Positions 37,309-48,512 of a DNA stretch of 64,000 nucleotides are shown one piece after another. Positions within the stretch are counted from its first letter, which is position 1. Each line of letters opens with the position of its first letter. Under the pieces are notes generated by a model, which did not search any database, had not been told where the DNA came from, and was given only the letters and a program-made list of their open reading frames with translations. This DNA is from Absidia repens (Eukaryota > Mucoromycota > Mucoromycetes > Mucorales > Cunninghamellaceae). The stretch covers positions 620,001-684,000 of the forward strand of contig MCGE01000013.1 of assembly GCA_002105175.1 (NCBI GenBank), read 5' to 3'. The position numbers and the translations under genes are program-made.

Positions 37309-39517
37309 TCACGAAACTAGTGTCGAAGGACCACCCAATCGTCGGTTTTTCAATATAGTAGCTTGATCCATATTCAGCTTGAACATATGTTTCCGGCGAT
37401 GTGAAGTAGGTGTGGAGATGTGATTCAACTTGTTGTCGGAGGTAGTAGTGTTGGTACCTGTAGAGGAAGCAGAAGGAGCATGAGCAAACCCTTTCCCATC
37501 CAATGCCAATTGTTCCGCCTTCGCAATCAATTCCTCTGGAATGCCTTCAGTGGTGGTGGAAGGTAAACTGCCGTACGAAGTTCGTGTGACGTTACTGTTG
37601 TTGTTTTCAATAGTGATATGTTGCTGCTGCTGCTGTTTGCCATCATCATCGTCGTTATTGTCGTCTGTATGGTCTTCATCTTCGGTCCAAGAAGTCGCAT
37701 CCGAGTCGTGAGGCTGAGGTGATTCTTCGCCCATTCGCTGTACTGCATAGGTAATATCCAATATTTCCTTCAAAGAGGCAAATCCAGGTGTGAACAGATC
37801 TTGTCGTTTGGTGGTGCCACCACCAGGGGTGCGCAAGGATTTGATTTCATCTTCAGCTTCATCTTGCTCCAATCGTTCGTTGATGTCACGGTCACTGGTA
37901 GCTTCTTGATCCACATGGCTCGGGTCGAATGGATGAGATGGGGAACCGATTTCAGGTTGAGGTGGAGGCAAACGTTGAGCATTCACAGCGGCATTTTGCA
38001 TGGCTTGCATTCGAGGATCCTTTGCGTGGTGAAGCTTCGTATCCTTTTTGCCTTGATATTGTTGCATCCAGGGGTGAGCAAAGAATTGATCAATGGTGTA
38101 TCGTTCATTGGGGTCGACGCAGAGTAAATGAGAGACCAAATCCTTCGCTTCTTTCGAAATGGGATCCCACCATGGACTGAGGAATGTGTATTGCCCCTTG
38201 ACTACCTTGGCTGTTAGTGACCGGATAGATTCGTCATAAAAGGGAGGAAAGCCACACAACATAGTATACAAAACACAGCCAATAGCCCACATATCCACAG
38301 ATTTTGAGTAACGCTGGTCACTGACAACTTCGGGAGCCGTATAACCTATTAATATATGTGCAGATATATGAGCAACCAATCCTACACCAAATGTATTTTC
38401 CAACCTTTCTTTACCTGCGGTACCACACGGTGTCTTCGTACTGTTATCCCAAATAATTTTTGAAAGACCAAAGTCCGCAATACGAATTTGCCCGATACCA
38501 CCACCACCACGACCATGGATGAATTCACCTTCGTCTTCCTTGTCTTCATCAGCAAAGAGATCCCGTTTTTGTTTGGATGGGATGATAGGAATTGGATCAA
38601 TAAGGATGTTCTCAGGTTTAATATCCCTAAATATAATAATAAAAATAGAAATAAGACGTTAAACCCGGTCAGCCAGTTTGTTGTCGTCCCAGTCCAATAC
38701 TTTTTTTTTTCATTCCCATTCCCGTTGTCTTACCGATGAACAACACCACACTCTTCATGGAGGTAACGTACACCGGCTGCTACTTGATAAATGACATGAC
38801 GAGCCAGATCTTCACTGAAGTACGTCAATTTGACAATTTGGTGAAATAGTTCGCCACCTTCACAGAGTTCAAGCACCAAGTAATAGTAATCATCGGATTC
38901 AGAAAAGTGGACCAGTTTGACAATGTTGTTATGATTGACACCGCGCATGATTTGCACTTCTTTCAAGATATTGGCGCGCTGAGCATACAAGGACGGGTTT
39001 AACATACACAAAAAAAAAAAAAAGAAAAAAAAAGATGAACTATCATGAGTCCACTGCATCAACCCGATGTATTTTCAGTTTTGTTTTTTACTTACCTCTG
39101 TTGCTTTGGTTCGTTTCTTCAAACTAGGATGTAAATGGGTATTGTTTTTCTACATTCCATACAGTGCACACAAGAAAAAGTCAGCTTATTATGATCTAGA
39201 GTGTTTCATCAAAATTAGGACTTACATCGTTGAGTTCACGTTTTTGCGCCACCTTGATAGCCACCAGCTTCCCTGTTTCCTTGTCACGAGCTTTGAATAC
39301 ATTCGAGAAAGCACCACTAGAACGTAGAAATAAATTTATTAGCCCGTCCGTATCACGTTTATTTTCACGCAAAACTTACTCGCCAATCTTCTCTACTAGT
39401 TCAAACCGTTCAAGACCTTCATATATGGGTAGTTTTGATTTCCGTGATGTTTGTTCTTCTAAAAACTTTGTTGCGGCAGCATTGGCCTTTTCAGTTTCTT
39501 CGGCTATAACAAGAGGG

Positions 39518-39552
<35 letters not shown>

Positions 39553-39649
39553 TTGGTCATTAAGGTATTTGCTTCCATTTTCATGATAGCTTACTTGTAA
39601 GTTTGGCAGATTTTTTGTTTTTAAAGAGATTTCGTATAATATCAATCAT
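37309..39649 (-). CDS. CaMK-type kinase, Rck1/Rck2/Srk1-like
   Basis: Serine/threonine kinase of the fungal CAMK1-RCK group, whose members act below stress MAPKs on translation and cell-cycle control. Seven exons: 39649-39595, 39503-39380, 39316-39226, 39116-39096, 38978-38734, 38626-38415, 38345-37309, giving 594 aa. Motifs: GDGAFSNV loop, VAIKV lysine (about 83), ERANILKEVQIMRGVNHNNIVKLV, LCEGGELFHQIV, VVHRDIKPENIL, a charged insertion before ADFGLSK (about 231), TPCGTAGYTAPEVV, and HPWMQQY. The long acidic/Gln C-terminal tail could be regulatory. Exon 4 is 21 nt (KRTKATE) and uses the second of two AG acceptors 7 nt apart. No calmodulin-binding helix is identified with confidence. Confidence 0.92.
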
Positions 39650-40178
39650 AGTAAATGAATGATACCGAGTATGATAGGTAAAGTTAGGGAATATATGTAT
39701 TTAAAAAAAGAAGGGGTACAAAGTATAAAAAAATATTGAGCAATGGAAAAAGAAAAGAAGGGAAAAAAATGGAAAAATGGAAGAATTGGAGTGTTTTAAA
39801 AAAAAAGAAAAGAGTGAGCATATTTAAATACCCGCTGTACGTCCCATCCAGATTCTGAAACCTACGCACAATTTTCCTTATTCCACCCAAAACGCAACCC
39901 CTCTTTCCCGCTGAGAATCAATTGCACCCATCTACACCAATCACTTGGCTGCTATCCCTGTCCGATATAGTCTATACCCCCTACGTCAAACAAACCGCAC
40001 TGACCTAAAAATGGGCCTAGTATCACCAAATGACGTCTATCTTGTGCTCAATGACATACACAAAAACCACAAACAATACAAAAAATTTTATCCTTTTTTA
40101 TTTCAAGAATAGTCAATGGTAGAGATAATGAGATAATGCTACATCTAACTAAAGACTAAAAAACAAAGGTCACCAGTA
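39650..40178. other. Kinase promoter region
   Basis: AT-rich. On the minus strand AATAAAAAAGG at about 40093-40103 could serve as a polyadenylation signal for the degraded gene to the right. No gene is seen. Confidence 0.4.
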
Positions 40179-41138
40179 CTAAATAGATTCCAGATAGATT
40201 TCAAAGATATCTTGAGCCAACAGCGCGTCCTCATTATGTACTTTGTCAATCAAGTGCCGCATCTTGTATTTTGTAGCACCTCACATTGATGTCGTTTCCG
40301 ATCGTATCACCACCATGGCTTCCTTTTTTTTTGGTTTTGGCTGCGCTTTCGTATTTTGACCTTGTTGGGTTTTGGTGCTTTAATGATGAGAGTTGAATGA
40401 TTGATAAAGCCACGTGGATGTTCCCGTCATCATGCTGTCAAAAGGCAAAAATTGGTTGGATCCGATGATTTGATTTCATTGGTGTCAAGAAGGAAGTCGG
40501 GTGTTGTTGTAGTATCATAGGAAAAGGATGGAATATTTACATATAATAATGATGCAATACGTCAGCCCTAGGTATATACAAGATAAAAAAGAAGTGATGC
40601 CATCGATTTAATTTAAACCAAACAATGACATCCTTGATGACACACACACACTCTGTCTCTCCCATCCGAGCCCCGCTCTATATCGCACACGTCCTCTCCA
40701 CCGATAGTTTTACCGAATCTTTCATTTTCGTCGTTGAAGTCATCATATATTGTGCCAATGTCGTTTTTACGTCGGTAAAATCCATTATTGTTCTTTGCCG
40801 AGAATAAAGGCTAGGGAAGGGAAGGTTGTGAATTGGTTTTCTTCGTTCTCCAAGGAGTGAATGTTGCAAGTCGAGTGCTGTATACATTGGTCAAATCTTC
40901 CCATGGTGTCGCTAATCAAACACAAGTCAATACGAGTGCTTCCGGGAGGTCATCATTGATGTTTGTCTTTGTGCTTTCTTCAGTATATATAAACCACAAA
41001 AGCATCTATTAGAAAAAAGTAGTAGTTCATGACAACGGTAAGTATAAATGATGGAATGGGAATCAATCTACTTTTTTCATACCTTAATTTTTTGACTGAC
41101 TCCTTCGACAATGATAAAGGACCGTGTGGTTGTGTGAG
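40179..41138 (-). pseudogene. Possible decayed gene, unidentified
   Basis: Several minus-strand stretches look coding but are broken. At 40433-40179 one frame reads through except for a TAA (40382-40380) and a TGA (40283-40281) and ends in a well-composed tail, MRHLIDKVHNEDALLAQDIF and so on, to a TAG. Upstream, 41138-41083 is an exon-like segment (T-tract acceptor, GTATG donor) reading RSFIIVEGVSQKIK, and 41005-40816 is another with an internal TGA, reading TPWEDLTNVYSTRLATFTPW. I do not recognise the family. It may instead be a gene whose exons I mis-joined. Confidence 0.3.
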
Positions 41139-41139
41139 C

Positions 41140-41170
<31 letters not shown>

Positions 41171-41292
41171 AGAAAAGAAAAAGGAAGAGAGAAAAAGAAA
41201 GGAATCGGATCTTCACTTCCACAAAAAAAAAAAAAGACGGCGTTTGAATATCGGTCACGAAATTCTCAGGATGAAATATTTTGAACAAACTA
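41139..41292. repeat. Long A tract
   Basis: An A run of about 28 nt lies near 41141-41168 with a second A13 near 41222-41234. On the minus strand the first serves as the T tract of the exon-like segment at 41138. Confidence 0.6.
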
Positions 41293-41745
41293 GACCTTTT
41301 TATTGTACTGTCCAGTGCATTGCAGATCAGAGTAATTCAACCAGATGTTTTCATACATATTTGGAATGATCCTTTCTGAAACAAATTGTCCGTGGCGTTT
41401 TAATCTCTTGGCTACGATTTATACTGCTTTCGAGAAGGGAAGTGCGCCGTGTTGATTGAATGCGTATGCGGTGTTTGAAAATCAACCAAGGAAACCCCAG
41501 CATCCATTGGAATACTGACCTTTTTTATTGTACCATACAGTGCATTGCAGATTAGAATAATGCAACCAGATGTTTCCATGCATTTTGAATTATACTTTGT
41601 GGGACAGGCTGTCTGTAGCGTTTTGATCCCTTGATGTGCTTTATACTGCCTTCGATAGTTGGTTTCGGAAGTGCGCCGTGTCGATTGAGCCATGGCAAGT
41701 GCGCCGTGTGGAATGCGCCATGGTGCGTGCGCCGTGGGGTTATTT
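41293..41745 (+). repeat. Diverged tandem duplication, about 225-bp period
   Basis: Units at about 41293-41480 and 41517-41700 share GACCTTTTT-ATTGTAC, CAGTGCATTGCAGAT, CAACCAGATGTTT and AAGTGCGCCGTGT in the same order. The decamer GTGCGCCGTG occurs four times (near 41440, 41680, 41700 and 41731), the last ones in a short local array. No protein-coding signal is evident. Confidence 0.7.
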
Positions 41746-42468
41746 GAATTCAATGAATACAAATCCTCCATGATTGGTACACGTATGTTGTGTATGTCAT
41801 CAAGACAAGATATAGGTAATATGAATCATGACCTAAAAGGCACCATTTATTATCTCTGGTAAATGGAAACCCGAAATGAAAATGGGCGTGTGGTCTTCCT
41901 CGGTTAGGATCTCCGCGCTGAACACCTTCAATTTAATTACAGTATAGAAGCTTCTTATAGAAAATATTTGTAGTCATTTGCCCTGCAGTGCAAAGCCATA
42001 TTTTTAATATGACTCTTTTCAATTATTTTGATTGGCATGGAGGACATGACAGCAACAGAACCTATTAATTAAAAAAGCAAATAAGTAGTAGATATGAAGT
42101 GGCGGAGATTTGAATGACCGCAATGAAGCAGGTTTTCTATAATGCACTAAAATTGATAGATCATTACTGGCTGTTTTTTCATTCTGGTTGGATACACCCT
42201 GTAACCCATGTCGATGCTTTAAAGATACATCAGAGAATAAAACTGACGCGGTATAAGAGTTCCTTGAAAAAGGTGTGTGGGGGTGTGTACACGAATAGTT
42301 ACCCAAAAGGATCATATTGTATCGGGCCGACAGGGCTTGTGTGACTTTAACCAGATCATATCCAATATTATTTGCTGGATTTCAAAATCAGCTAAAAAAA
42401 AGTATAAAAAGCAAGCATACAAAAAACAAAAAATTCTCATATTTTTCATTTATTATTTCAATCACACT
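41746..42468. other. P450 upstream region
   Basis: No gene is seen. TATAAAAAGC at about 42401-42410, some 60 bp before the P450 start, is a possible TATA element. Confidence 0.4.
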
Positions 42469-44752
42469 ATGAACACTCTTCAATTTATTCGCGAGACGGG
42501 TATTGAGCAATTTTATCACCAATGGATTCAACCTCGCTTACGTGATAAAAAGGCCATTGGTATTGCCGTTGCCATAGCTTTACTCTATTCACTTCATCGA
42601 AAAATCACCAAACCACCTGCCAACTTGCGACATCTTCCTTGGCTTGGATTTTATAAATACCATAAAGCTATTTTATCCAATGTCACTGTGGATCAATTTT
42701 CAAGAGACATCACATTACCGGTCATGGAAAAATCATCGGGCGCTTTTCTGGTAAAGATATATGAATAAATCAGATCACTTGCTGATTTTGGTTCTGACTC
42801 CTTTTTTTTTTTTTTTTTTTTTTTTTGGAACAGCAACCCATGGTTGGTTATTGGATCATTCAATTGACAGACCCTATTGCCATCAAGCAACTTTTACAAA
42901 AAATTGGTAAATAGTTTGAATGATTTTATTTTGTTGATTATGAATCTCATACCAATGCGAATATTTATTTTTTCAGATATCTTCCCAAAATCAAAAATAA
43001 ACCAGGGAGATGATGGTTCGTTAATGTACCGCTTTATTGGTGGGGATAACATTTTGATGCTCAATGGCGACGACTGGAAACGTCACCGAAAGGTAACAAA
43101 AATATAATAATAAAGTAGAATGTTTCCAAAATAAAGTAAAAAATGAATGAAACTCACTTTTTTTTTTTTAGATTGCCAATCCAGCGTTTACCAGAGCCAT
43201 GCCTGTGAAATTGTTTGGTGAGCTGACAACAACGATGTTTAAAGCCATGGATGGTCTTGGTAAGAAGATCGATGTTCTTGACCTCTTTTCTCGCGTCACC
43301 ATTGACACCATTGGGAAAGCAGGGTTTGGTTTTGATTTCAATGCATTGACCAACCGGAACAGTGAATGGGTGGAAAACTATGATAATGTGAAAGAAGGCA
43401 TGTTGGATCCATTTTTCTTGGTATTCCCCACTTGTGATACCACGCTTCTCAAATGGTTCCCTAAACGACAAAAGGTGCATGACCAATTAACCCATTTTTT
43501 GGAAATGCTAGCTGGCATCATTGAAGATCGTCGCAAAACTATGAAGGAAGCCCGGGAAAATGGAACGGAACAGCTAGTTGAAGCTCACGAACGTGATTTG
43601 TTGACCCTGATGATTGAATGTGAAGAAAATGAAAATGCCACCTTGTCAAATGAAGAACTCCGTGTAAGCTGGGTGATGAATGATTAATGCACCGTCATAC
43701 TGATGTTCAATTATTTATTATTAATACATAGAGAAATCTCTGCATCTTCTTTTTGGCTGGCCATGACACCACTGCCTTTACTTTGTCGTTTATGATTTAT
43801 GAGTTGGCCGTCAATCCTGTAAGAAATTTATTTTTAAAGGTCCGATTGCATGAAAACAATGACCTCTCACTTTTTTTTTATCTATCATAATGTAGGAAAT
43901 GCAAGAACGAGCACGAAAGGAAGCTATCGCTATTTTGGGAGATGATCCTTATGATAAATTGCCCGATATCGAAGATACAAAACAAATGAGTTACATCAAT
44001 GCCGTTATGAAAGAAACAATGCGATTGCATAATCCAGTGCTCAGCACCACTGCTCGTGAAGGTAAAACTTAAATACATCCCGATGTAAGTCTTGCATATA
44101 AATGACACTCATTTTTATTTATTTTTCCTTGACGTACTTGTAGCCACAAAAGATTGCGTTTTGAATGGTATCTTTATTCCAAAAGGATCACTTGTTTCTG
44201 CAGATATTTTGGATGTACACCGAAACCCTAAAGTGTGGACCTCACCCTATGAATTTAATCCTGATCGATTCTTACCCGGCGGTGAAGCTGAACAGAAAAC
44301 TAGCGCTGGAACGGCTTGGTATTTTTTTTAGAAGAAAGTAGGCGAATAATTTGAAACTGTTACTCAAGTATACTTTTTTCTTTTTTATTAGGATTCCTTT
44401 TTCAAGTGGAGGTAAGTTTTTGATTTTGACAGATGATAAGCCTCTTGATGACTAAAAAAAAAAAATGTCTCTTATTTCTATACAATAGGTCGTATCTGTG
44501 TTGGTATGAACTTCAGTCTGGTTGAACAAAGAGTTATATTATCTATGTTATGTAAGTACTAAAGATATTGGGAAGTGAAGAAGAAGAAAACACCGTATCA
44601 ACCATTGCTCTTTCTTTGACACAATAGTACGGAAATACAAATGGAAATTACCTTCAGACTCGATCCATGCCAATGGATTAAAAACGCACGGTGTGGCTTT
44701 TGGCATTATTTCCAGTACTAATTTAGATATCGACTTTGAAAAACGATACTAG
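42469..44752 (+). CDS. Cytochrome P450 monooxygenase
   Basis: Heme-thiolate monooxygenase anchored in the ER; the substrate is unknown. Ten exons: 42469-42750, 42834-42906, 42977-43092, 43172-43663, 43732-43818, 43896-44061, 44144-44318, 44392-44411, 44489-44551, 44628-44752, giving 532 aa. Features in order: N-terminal anchor (about 26-42), DDWKRHRK (C helix), I-helix FFLAGHDTTAFTLSF, K-helix KETMRLHNPV (ExxR), NPDRFLPGG, and heme loop FSSGGRICVG with the axial Cys, built across a 20-nt exon (44392-44411). The C-terminus matches the usual beta region. I cannot assign a CYP family. Repeat copy 8 begins within about 100 bp of the stop. Confidence 0.95.
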
Positions 44753-44829
44753 CTATAGCATGCACACACTCTTCTCTTAATTTTATCCAGTATATATAGT
44801 TGTCAATGAAAATAAAATGAGTAAATTTC

Positions 44830-45150
44830 CACTCCGACTCCCAAAACTCTTTTTTTTTTTCAGGACATGAACTTCATTGCAATCTCAATGGGAGTGCTGA
44901 TGGTCTTGGATTAGTATTAGAACTTGGATTAGGGGCATTTTAAAAAATGCCATACAAACTTCATGGGCAAAACCTTTCATTTCGGATTCGTGATTTTGGA
45001 CGTTTATTGGATTAGATTAGCTTTTTTCTTTGATAAGGATTACAGAAACATTTGTTATTTTAATTTAGTATTCGTTTTCGTGGTTTATATATACACCTTA
45101 ATAAAATATGTGTTGTCCTTATTATCATTAGTCTCTCATGTATTTAATTG
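44830..45150 (+). repeat. Dispersed repeat, copy 8 (hairpin subfamily)
   Basis: Pyrimidine tract, GGATTAGTATTAGAACTTGG, palindrome GCATTTT-AA-AAAATGC at 44935-44950, core variant CATGGGCAAAACCTTTCAT, and tail CTTAATAAAATATGTG followed by TTAGTCTCTCATG. The head is poorly preserved. It lies just downstream of the P450 in sense orientation. Confidence 0.75.
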
Positions 45151-45524
45151 TTTGGTGGAATGGGTATACTTGTGCATGTAGGTAAAAATAAAGAACTAGC
45201 GTGTATGTTACAGTAGAGCTCATTACATATTTCTGTATACTGGCACATACATCCTCCAACCACCCATATACTCTATGTATCAATGTATACCATTACATAT
45301 ATTTATTCAATCGTTCCCTGTCCGTAACCTTTTTGGTATGTATTCATCACTACACTCACTATCCCATATTTGACACACATACACATACTGTGTATCTATG
45401 GGGGGATTAATTTCTATTCTGAGATCTGTCTGCCTATGATATTGGTATGTCTTCGTTTCACATTTTTCATGGCATCAATTTTGCCAAGCCCCAGCCAATA
45501 ATTCAGCACAACCACAGTATAATT
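45151..45524. other. Spacer between repeat copies 8 and 9
   Basis: No gene is seen; open frames here are short and AT-driven. Confidence 0.45.
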
Positions 45525-46330
45525 TCAATTCCGCACACGTGGATTTTTTATTTTCGTCCTTCTTATTTTTCCGCTCTCTCTCTTTTCTTTTTTCTTTTTT
45601 CTCCTTCTTTAACTATTCACCATTGTGGCTCCTATGGACTTCTGGTGGGCTTAGATTAGTGTCAGGACTAGTTTATAAAGGTTTTCAGCTCAGGGATTAC
45701 GAGATGCATGGGGAAACCTTTCATTTTGGATTCAGTATTTGGGGCTACCATTAGTTCGCTCTTTTAAGCCTTCATTAGCTTAGTTTCATTTTAGTTTGTC
45801 ATAGTTTTTATCTACATCTGAATAAAATATGTCTCTTTTTACATGCTTTAATGAAAAATATTCCAATAGTCTCTCATGTCTTACGCAGTAGATCTTTTTT
45901 TTACTACCATCACCCCTTGAGATTAGCGTTGTCAGTATGTGTTTCAATAAAATATATCGATTTAGCTATTCCCATGCCGTGTACAGTGTACAAGATTTCT
46001 TTTTTACAAATCGTCCCTTTATGTTATTATTGACCATTCTCCAGATCTATCGTTGGTGAATCTCATCCTTCTTCCAATAGATCTTCTCACTAGATCATTT
46101 ATTACAATGAACCCTTCGTCTTTAGCTTTAGTATCTACCAATGTGCTTCAATAAAATATATCTCTTTATTAAACATCTTCTGACGCCTCATATAGCATTG
46201 TAAGTCTTTTATGAGTGTCCTACAAGACACTTGCTCTCTATTTCACTCACTATGACTACTTTCCACCTGCCCTTTTAAATCTCAGCGATTAGTGGGCAAT
46301 CTTAGATCACATACGATAAAAGATGACCAT
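45525..46330 (+). repeat. Dispersed repeat, copy 9 (long copy)
   Basis: Head ATTCCGCACACGTGGATTT, CGCTCTCTCTC tract, CACCATTGTGGCTCC, TTAGATTAGTGTCAGGAC, core at about 45702-45730, and tail with CTGAATAAAATATGTCTC. Downstream units TTTCAATAAAATATATCGA and CTTCAATAAAATATATCTC follow, then a distal block with CATCTTCTGACG, TGACTACTTTCCACC and TTTTAAATCTCAGCG, matching the distal part of copy 2. This supports a full length of roughly 0.8-0.9 kb. Confidence 0.75.
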
Positions 46331-46629
46331 GTTCCTACTCGGCCGATCATGTAAATAAATCTAGGTCTGGCTGTGCATGTAGCCCCCTTTAGTTTTATTG
46401 TACTTCTTTCTAGCTTATCTACGACTGCTCGTCTGTCGCCTGAGGCCTAGGTCGAGATTGGCATTTTTTGGGTCAATTGATATGAAACGTGGCCGTCTTC
46501 CCTCTCTACCATTCACATTTACTAACCTAAACCGTGCTGTCAGACGTAACCTCCATTAGATTGAAAATACTGTATACATCCAATTTGCTACTTTTCTTTA
46601 TTTTTATTTTTATTTTTATTTTTTCATGG

Positions 46630-46674
<45 letters not shown>

Positions 46675-47199
46675 CCCAAACAGAAGTCAGTTGAGCTTCA
46701 AGGGGTAAAGATGTAAAATAGCCGGGTTGTCTACCTTCATTGACAAAGCAAACCCACATATACATAGTAACATACATGCGCCCTGAAATACACAATAGAT
46801 CAATTTGTTGCTAGTGTGAGAATATTTTGAAATTGAATAAAAAAAAAAACGAAACAATTGAGGCTCACTTTACGACCTTATTGAACTGCATCATAGGATA
46901 CAGTTTTGTACAAGTTTATCGATATTCTTTCCATACGGCCATACTTTAATTGACATATATATTATAATATCCAGGCTACTTTCCTCGTCAAAGGGCTATT
47001 ATTTAAGGCATATTAAGTGGCTTTGGACCATTTATCAGTCGCTGGAACTCCGGAGAGAAGTCATAGTGAGATAGGTAGAAAGCATGTGTGTGCCAGGACA
47101 CAGTAACGGTTTTCTCATTATATAATGTGTCAGATAGTGTGTAATAAAAGTACATAATTTATTTGAGGTATATTGGTAGCCACTAAACTAAGAGCACGG
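46331..47199. other. Intergenic with 40-nt A run
   Basis: Contains an uninterrupted A run at 46634-46673. No gene is seen. Fragments between 47130 and 47199 may be minus-strand tail of copy 10. Confidence 0.5.
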
Positions 47200-47660
47200 A
47201 GCTTATTGTAACAAAGGATCTAATGGATGTAGCATGAGGGAGACTAGAGCGAGTTCTGAAGATTGATCTACACTAACATAAAGGATCTATGGTAGAAAAC
47301 ATAAAAGAGACTAATGGGATTTTTTTTTCTTAAAGCATGTAAAAAACGACATATTTTATTCAAATATAGATACAAACTATGGACAAGCTAACACTAAACT
47401 AACCTAATGAAGGCTGTAAAAAATCTACTGATGGTGGTTCTAAATCTTGAATCCAAAATGAAAGGGTTTCCCCATGTATCTTGTAATTCCTGAGCTTAAA
47501 ACCCTTCGAAGCTTGTCCTGACACTAATCTAAGTCCACCGCAACCCCAAAGAAGTTGAAGATGAAGAATGAAAGAAAGAATGAAAGAAAGAAAGAAAAAG
47601 AGGGCGGAAAAATAAATTGGGAAAAATAAAAATTCATGTGTGCGGGGTCTAAACTCGTGG
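47200..47660 (-). repeat. Dispersed repeat, copy 10
   Basis: On the minus strand: CCCCGCACACATGAATTTTT head (rc near 47632-47651), TTTCCGCCCTC and TTTC-rich tract, TTTGGGGTTGCGGTGGACTTAGATTAGTG, core (rc 47454-47485), TTTGAATAAAATATGTCG, and the TTAGTCTC tail. Additional tail-like units continue to about 47200. No neighbouring gene lies upstream in its orientation. Confidence 0.8.
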
Positions 47661-47716
47661 TTGTGAGCCTACATTTTTCCTCCCGTATCTTGGCAAGTGC
47701 AAAAAGCACACCTTCG

Positions 47717-47768
<52 letters not shown>

Positions 47769-48319
47769 CAATTAATACATAAAACATCTTCAGTAGTTCT
47801 CTTGTCATTAAAGCAATCGTCACTATAGAGCAATTCGATTTGCGTTAGTTTATCCTCCTCGCTGTAGAATATTTCGTTATTCGCTGTAGAATAGCGTACC
47901 CTATTTGATTATAATATATGCATTAATTAGTCTATACTAAACAAATTTAATGTAATGTTTGTAGCATAAAAAAGTAACATAGAGCCCATCAAGTAAGTAT
48001 ATCAGTGAACAGCAATATAAGTAAATGCCAAAAAAGGAAAACGAGGTATTTAATACTGGATTTCGAGTGGCATATTATTTTCCCGAGTGCCGTCCTCAAA
48101 TTTTCTATATTTTTTTTCCTTATTTGAGGCTACTTTGCACAACGCTTTGCTCAATATAACACAGCTATACGATGCGGATGACTAAATATCATACATGGCT
48201 AAAATTTTGAAAGTCTTAGCCCTCACAGTGATAAGAAATCAGCAATTTTCTCGGCTAATTTTTTTTGCCGGTTGCAAATTTGCCTTATGTACCACATTCC
48301 AAATTTGAAATCATAAGGC
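47661..48319. other. Intergenic with 47-nt T run
   Basis: An uninterrupted T run occupies 47718-47764. No gene is seen before the tRNA. Confidence 0.5.
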
Positions 48320-48392
48320 GCCCGTGTGATCTAGTGGCTATGATGTTTGCTTTACACGCAAAATGTCTCCGGTTCGACCCCGGACGTGGGCA
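48320..48392 (+). tRNA. tRNA-Val (UAC anticodon)
   Basis: 73 nt with a full 7-bp acceptor stem (GCCCGTG with CGTGGGC, including G-U pairs), a discriminator A, a D-loop AGTGGCT, a 5-bp anticodon stem TTTGC/GCAAA around loop TTTACAC with anticodon TAC, and a T arm TCCGG-TTCGACC-CCGGA matching the B box. There is no intron. CTTCTTTTG follows as a weak Pol III stop. It is the only tRNA I recognise in the window and lies about 120 bp before a solo LTR. Confidence 0.93.
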
Positions 48393-48489
48393 TCTTCTTT
48401 TGTCTTCGACGACATATTTTTTACTTTTGCTGCTGTTAGAAGGAGATTACTATCGTTACGGCTGTTGCGGCTAAATTTGTGATTTTAGT

Positions 48490-48512
48490 CCAACTGGATT
48501 GTGTTTTTGTAG
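48490..48512 (+). repeat. Left end of older repeat, split by solo LTR 1
   Basis: CCAACTGGATTGTGTTTTTGTAG here resembles CGACACTGGAATTTGTTTTTGTAGG (50961-50985) and the uninterrupted CACTGGAGTTTGTTTTTGTAG (52682-52702). Its continuation GTAGGTTTTTTTATG resumes at 49375 after the solo LTR. This is the start of a diverged LTR-like element. Confidence 0.6.

Noticed and set aside
40280..40302. A 22-nt ultrashort intron removing the in-frame TGA of the decayed gene
   Set aside because: Removing it shifts the frame and gives a new stop at once; a similar 22-nt candidate at 40936-40915 fails the same way.
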